21,192 nucleotides of DNA from Physocladia obscura (taxonomy: Eukaryota; Chytridiomycota; Chytridiomycetes; Chytridiales; Chytriomycetaceae): assembly GCA_027596945.1 (NCBI GenBank), contig JADGJH010000316.1, positions 1-21,192 on the forward strand, in the 5' to 3' direction. This document shows positions 16,901 through 21,192 of the stretch, piece after piece. The first letter of the stretch is position 1; every line of letters begins with the position of its first letter. The notes beneath the pieces are model-generated. The model did no database searches and was not told the origin of the DNA. It saw nothing but the letters and a program-made list of their open reading frames with translations. Both the position numbers and the translations under genes were made by a program.

Positions 16901-19538
16901 ATTTTGCGGTTTGCGGCTGCGGCGTATAGACGTGCAATTCGACTTGCAAGCACGAGTAAAGCGTTTTCTGTCCTCGTACCTGGCTATCAGCACGATTTAG
17001 CAGCCGTTTATCATTATTTGCATTATTTAGAATCAAAGCAGCTGCTTGCGGATGGAGAGAATCATATGTACTTAAAATTATGTGTTGCAAATATTTGGAA
17101 AGCTCTTCATGCCGAACCAGGAAACGCAAATTTTTGGAATTCATTGGGTGTTTTTACTTTGCAGGCACATGCGAAAATTGCGCAACATGCACTGATTAAA
17201 TCTGCTGAAATCAACGAGAAGGTTTCTGTTAATCCTTATGCTTTTAAAATTTAATTATTCTTATTCCTTTACAGATATTAGAGCCTTGGACAAATTTAGG
17301 TTATTTTTACTATTTCAACAATGATTATGATCTTTCAAAGCAAGCGTTCAATCGCGCGCAATTGATTGACCCCGAAAACTGTCTCGGCTGGTATGGTCAA
17401 GCACTCATCAACACCAAACCCAACAAAACCAACCTGGGCGCTGAGAGTCCTCTCGATCTCTTTGACCATGCGAACAGTCTTGCACAAGGCCAGAATGTGG
17501 AAGTGAGCTTCTCATATGCCCTTTCTGAATATGAACGCTTTATTCGCGAACATGGCAACGACACAATAGCGGGTGTCCTTGCAGATCCAGTGTTTAGTAT
17601 GCTCAAATTTTGTGAAATCCGCTCCGATGACATAGCTGGATTCACACTTCTTGGATCTCTTCGTGAGTTGCAAGGGCGATTTGAGGATGCGTGCGCAGCG
17701 TTTGAAAAGGCTTTGAATATCTCAAAGAATCAAAACGTTGCTGCGGAGGAAATTGAGATTACGTGTCTTATCAATTATGCCCGAGCGTTGTGTTCGTCAC
17801 AAAACTATATTGCTTCAGTCGTTGTTTATGGAGAATTGTTTGAAAAGAGCAGCCAAAGTAGTGTTTTGGTGCATGTTGGATTCGGTTTGGCGTTGTTTTT
17901 TTCAGATAGACTTGAAGATAGTTTGAATTCGTTTCAAAACGCGCTTGACATGTTGAGTAGTCTGGGCCAAACTGATGGGGATTTGATGCTACAAAACAAA
18001 GTTAGACTGATGCTGAGTCAAGTTTTATATGCATTGGGGACTGACGTTCATTTAGAGCTTGCAAAAAACCAATTGATGGAGTGGTGAGTTACTTTTCTTT
18101 TTTGATTATTTATTTCTGATTTTTTATTTTTTCAATCAGCGTTCAAAGGCCTGGAGGCTTTCCTCAGGCACTTATATCTCTTCTTGCTCTTGCCATGGTC
18201 AGTCAAAATGACGAACTTGCACAAGGTGCAGCATCTGAGCTTATTAAAGAAAGGCCAGAATCCCTTGGCGCACTTGATCAAGCCAGAAATTTGATTTTGA
18301 GCAGATTCTTCTTGTTGAATGGAAGTAACAAATTAAGTCGGGGATTTTTGGCTAAAAATATTCATCAATCTCCATGGAAAGCATCGAATTGGCTACTTCT
18401 TGCTGAAAATATGGAAAGGTGGGTTGAACACCTCTCAAAAAAAAAAAAAAAAAAAATAGAAAAAGAACTAATAAAAATTAACAAACCACAATGAACAAAC
18501 AGATACGCTCCAGAGATTATTGATTCGCATATTATAATTACACGCTCAGCTGTTCGACTTCAACATTCAAATGCAAAATCGTCAGCTGTAGACAAGGCAG
18601 AACGCGCCTTGATTTCACAAGTTCATGGCCATGCTTTATTAACACGTTTGAGGCCTAACAAAATCAAAATCAACTCATTATTAAATATTACGTCTCGATC
18701 ATATTTTCATGCAGCTGTTCATGCAAACCCGTCGAACGCACATATTTGGTTGTCTTTAGGAATTAGCACGCACAAAGACTCTATCATTTCAGATTCAGAT
18801 TCAGAAAGAAAGGCACTTGCAAAAATCACACAATCTATTGCTAGGAATGCAAAAATTATTTCTGATAAAGACAGCGCTGTTAAATTGGATTGGGCTGATA
18901 TTTTACATGCGGATGCAAGTATTATATTGGCGCAAATAGAATTAAAGTTTGACGGAAATGATGTGCTAGCACACAGCACGTTGAGAAATGTGATGGATGA
19001 AACAGAACATGCACGGTTAAATTCCGAATGTATCGATAGACGGGTAATGGCGGCAGGATATACAGTTGGAGCACGCGCTTTGCTGGCTATGGGTGACTTG
19101 ATAACCTGTTTCGGTGCTTATAGGAATGCAATTATAATATCCCCCGAGTCAGTGAATCTATGGGAAGAACTTGGCGAAGTTTATGCATGTAACGGCAGAT
19201 TTAGTCAGGCTGTAGCTTGTTTTGTCCAAGGCTTATCAGTGGCACGAACGGACGAAGCAAAGTACCTTGTATTAACACGACTGGCGCGAATTTATTGCAT
19301 TATTGAAGACTCGGAAGAATTTAATGCAGCTATGGGACAGATTCGAGAGCTTTGGGATGGAAGCAGCAGCAAAAACAGTTCACTCAATGGTAAATTCTTC
19401 ACATGCTTGGGAATGCTGCGATTTGGAAACAATGTGGCAGCAGCAGCGACGAAAATCAAGAAAATAGTGGCTGGTGCATTGGAGGAGGGAAACGGACAGT
19501 GTTTGTGGGCCAAATGGATTCTGGATTTAACAACCTAA
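13917..19538 (+). CDS. SKI3: SKI3 / TTC37: TPR scaffold of the Ski complex
   Basis: Eleven exons: 13917-14153, 14215-14300, 14363-14961, 15016-15149, 15219-15509, 15563-15797, 15850-16190, 16247-17221, 17275-18083, 18140-18418 and 18503-19538. They give about 1673 residues (human TTC37 1564, yeast Ski3 1432). Ski3 scaffolds the Ski2 helicase and two Ski8 WD40 subunits and feeds mRNA to the cytoplasmic exosome, notably on stalled ribosomes. TPR helices run throughout: the N-terminal AHLFYALASQNLGEFKLAES, the central SWEGLGEAYALEGKYMAALK (from about residue 664), PWTNLGYFYYFNNDYDLSK (about 970), TLLGSLRELQGRFEDACAAF, and WEELGEVYACNGRFSQAVA near the C-terminus. An acidic Glu/Asp run lies at about 16050-16085. 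All junctions agree in phase; only the end of exon 2 is ambiguous (donors at 14295, 14298 and 14301 are all in phase). No frame lesion was found. Confidence 0.93.
18438..18457 (+). repeat. Poly-A tract in the last SKI3 intron
   Basis: About 20 consecutive A within the 84-nt intron 18419-18502 (gtgggt...aacag). Its length may be inaccurate in assembly; it does not affect the coding frame. Confidence 0.7.
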
Positions 19539-19776
19539 TTTTTTTTACTCATATTTTTTGCGATGTGAAAATAATTAAAGCAAAAATTGCTGGAGCAAAG
19601 TGAGCAAATAAGAAATGACGTTCCTTTTCACGCAGAAATGAACTTCATATTGAAATTGGCATGTGACGCTGAAGGACAAGTGTGCAAACTTGAGAGCTGA
19701 TTGTTAGCTGTGCAAAGCTGGTAATTGGTGGATGTGTATGTTTAGTGTGAGTTAATTGGCGATTACAGGAAGATAC
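19539..19776. other. SKI3 3' flank without a supported gene
   Basis: 238 bp between the SKI3 stop and the first recognisable copia codon. It is T-rich immediately after the stop, then G/T-rich. No integrase core, LTR or target-site duplication is visible, so the retroelement is truncated at its 5' side here. Confidence 0.5.
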
Positions 19777-21112
19777 AACATGAGACATTATGTCTCAAAT
19801 CCAAGAAAACTCGACAACTGTGGATCACTCTGCTATATCATTGGATATGACAATCGCAGAAACGGAAATTACCTCTGTCTTGACCCAGCAACCAATCCCA
19901 TTTACTCCTCTGCCACAGTCAGCATTCACAAGCAATCCCCAAACACTGTTACTGATTTTACCCTTGACAATGAAGACAAAAATTCCTTCCATTACCAAGT
20001 GCCACTGCAACTGCCACCAACACCACCTGCAACCCCACCAGCCCTCTCATTCAACAACCACCAAATAACTCCAACTCAGTCTGCCCCTTATTCACCAAGC
20101 ACTGACACTCAATCTTTTCATACTCCAGATGCTACACCAACTAGCAACCAAAATTTTCCCAAAAAAATCATTTCCTGACAGGGTTCAAGAAAGAAATTTT
20201 TCACCCAGCCCACCACCAACTGAAAGCAACTCAGCAACACAATGACGTTCTATGCAAAATCAAAAACAAACAAAAATTTACAGAAAAAACACAGCAAAAA
20301 CCGCTATATTCAATGCTCTTACTGCAGCCATCACCACTACTACTACAGATCCCATTAGCTAAAACAAAGCACTTCAATCCCCTGGTGTAGCAATCAAAGA
20401 TGAGCTCGAATCACTCCAAAGAAATCAATCCTGGATTGAAACTGTCATACCATCAAACTGCAAGCCCATAGGATGCCGCTGGACATTCAGACTCAAACAT
20501 GACTCTCTCAGATGCCCAAGTCATCACAAACAACTTGTACCTCAAGGGTTTTTGCAAGTTCACAGATTCAACTACCACGAAACCTTTTCACCTGCTGTCA
20601 ATATTGACACCTTCAAACTACTAATTGCACTAGCTGCAATCAACAACTGGGAAATATGCTCTTTTGATGTCAACTCTGCCTTCCTACACTCAACACTTGC
20701 TGAGAAAATCTACATGAAGGTTCCGCAAGGTTATAACCCACAAGACAAGAATACTAACAAACTTTGTCTCCACTGCAGACTCTGTGGACTCAAACAAGCT
20801 GGAAAGGCCTGGAATGACCATCTACACAACAAACTGACAAAACTTGGATGGAATTGTTTATTCAATGACAACTGTGTCTATACGCATGCAAAAGGCAATG
20901 GCACAACATTGTTTCTTTATGTCTACGTTGACGACTTGGTACTATTCACCACAGCAAAAGACATTGCCGACAACCTTGGTACAAACCTCTCTGACACACT
21001 CAACCTCAACTATATTGGCAAACTACAAGAGTACGTAGGAATTCACCTCACTTGCAATCAAAAACTCAGAACCATCACCTTGTCCCAACCAGGATATATT
21101 AAAATTCCTTGA
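19777..21112 (+). mobile_element. Truncated Ty1/copia retrotransposon fragment (integrase C-terminal part + reverse transcriptase)
   Basis: Two open stretches of a copia polyprotein. The first (19777-20178, one frame) has RKLDNCGSLCYIIGYDNRRN and GNYLCLDPATNPIYSS, the SH3-like region after the integrase core, then a Pro/Thr/Ser-rich linker. The second (about 20290-21112, another frame, with TAA 20360-20362) has the reverse transcriptase: ALQSPGVAIKDELESLQRNQ, SWIETV, CRWTFRLK, VPQGFLQV, YHETFSPAV, SFDVNSAFLHS, KQAGKAWNDHL and the catalytic YVDD at 20924-20935. The frame ends at TGA 21110-21112, just after SQPGYIK, so the rest of the reverse transcriptase, RNase H and the 3' LTR are missing. 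Gag, protease, integrase core and 5' LTR are also absent. It keeps about 14 CpG, so it is probably younger than the relics at 7.9-9.8 kb. Confidence 0.88.
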
Positions 21113-21192
21113 ACTGTGGCAACAGTCTGGAATAATTCACTGCCAAATAAAATAATCCATCCATTCTTTGTGTACAATAAATAAGAATTGAA
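21113..21192. other. Right edge after the copia fragment
   Basis: AT-rich 80 bp with several AATAA-type sequences, including AATAAA at 21176-21181. Nothing coding is recognised; it may be element-derived or the 3' flank of a gene outside the window. Confidence 0.4.

Noticed and set aside
19782..19796. Perfect 7-bp-arm palindrome GAGACAT-T-ATGTCTC as an element terminus or operator.
   Set aside because: It lies within or at the edge of the copia coding frame (MRHYVSNP), and a palindrome this short is expected by chance.
1..21192. CRISPR arrays, bacterial operons, tRNA or rRNA genes.
   Set aside because: The genes are spliced and eukaryotic; no regularly spaced identical repeats, cloverleaf-like tRNA boxes or rRNA core sequences were seen.

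Overview
The window is eukaryotic nuclear DNA, almost certainly from a fungus and plausibly an early-diverging (chytrid-like) one. The evidence is spliced genes with many short GT-AG introns (about 40-95 nt), closely packed housekeeping genes, a member of the fungal UPF0357/DUF2015 family, and degenerate Ty1/copia and Tc1/mariner elements. The lineage is an inference from gene content; no rRNA or tRNA gene is visible.

Left block (1-6.3 kb, all + strand). A decayed tandem copy (659-1270) is followed by its intact paralogue, a small protein with CCCH and CCHC zinc modules (1315-2099). Only 42 bp later comes the ribosome-associated J-protein zuotin/MPP11 (2142-4222), then a two-RRM protein with repeated Lys-Pro-Asp motifs (4504-6239).

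Middle block (6.5-10.3 kb). An AT-rich transposon graveyard holds a copia-like gag/protease remnant, a Tc1/mariner DD34E transposase relic and two pairs of diverged direct repeats. By eye it contains no CpG at all between 7776 and 10025, while CpG is common in the genes on both sides. This looks like cytosine-methylation decay.

Right block. A three-exon DUF2015 membrane protein (10340-10897, +) faces, on the minus strand, the last three exons of a gamma-adaptin-ear gene (11199-11897). That fragment is joined inside an A/T tract to a truncated and damaged citrate synthase gene (11974-13496). The citrate synthase copy has a 74-bp inversion inside an exon, a lost splice acceptor, a one-base frameshift, a nonsense codon and no C-terminal third. 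Divergent from it is an apparently intact 11-exon SKI3/TTC37 gene (13917-19538, +). The window ends in a truncated copia integrase/reverse-transcriptase fragment (about 19777-21112).

Zuotin (nascent-chain folding at the ribosome) and Ski3 (exosome-linked mRNA decay) both act on translation, but nothing suggests co-regulation. The most unusual features are the scrambled citrate synthase/adaptin junction, the CpG desert and the tandem zinc-finger pseudogene.
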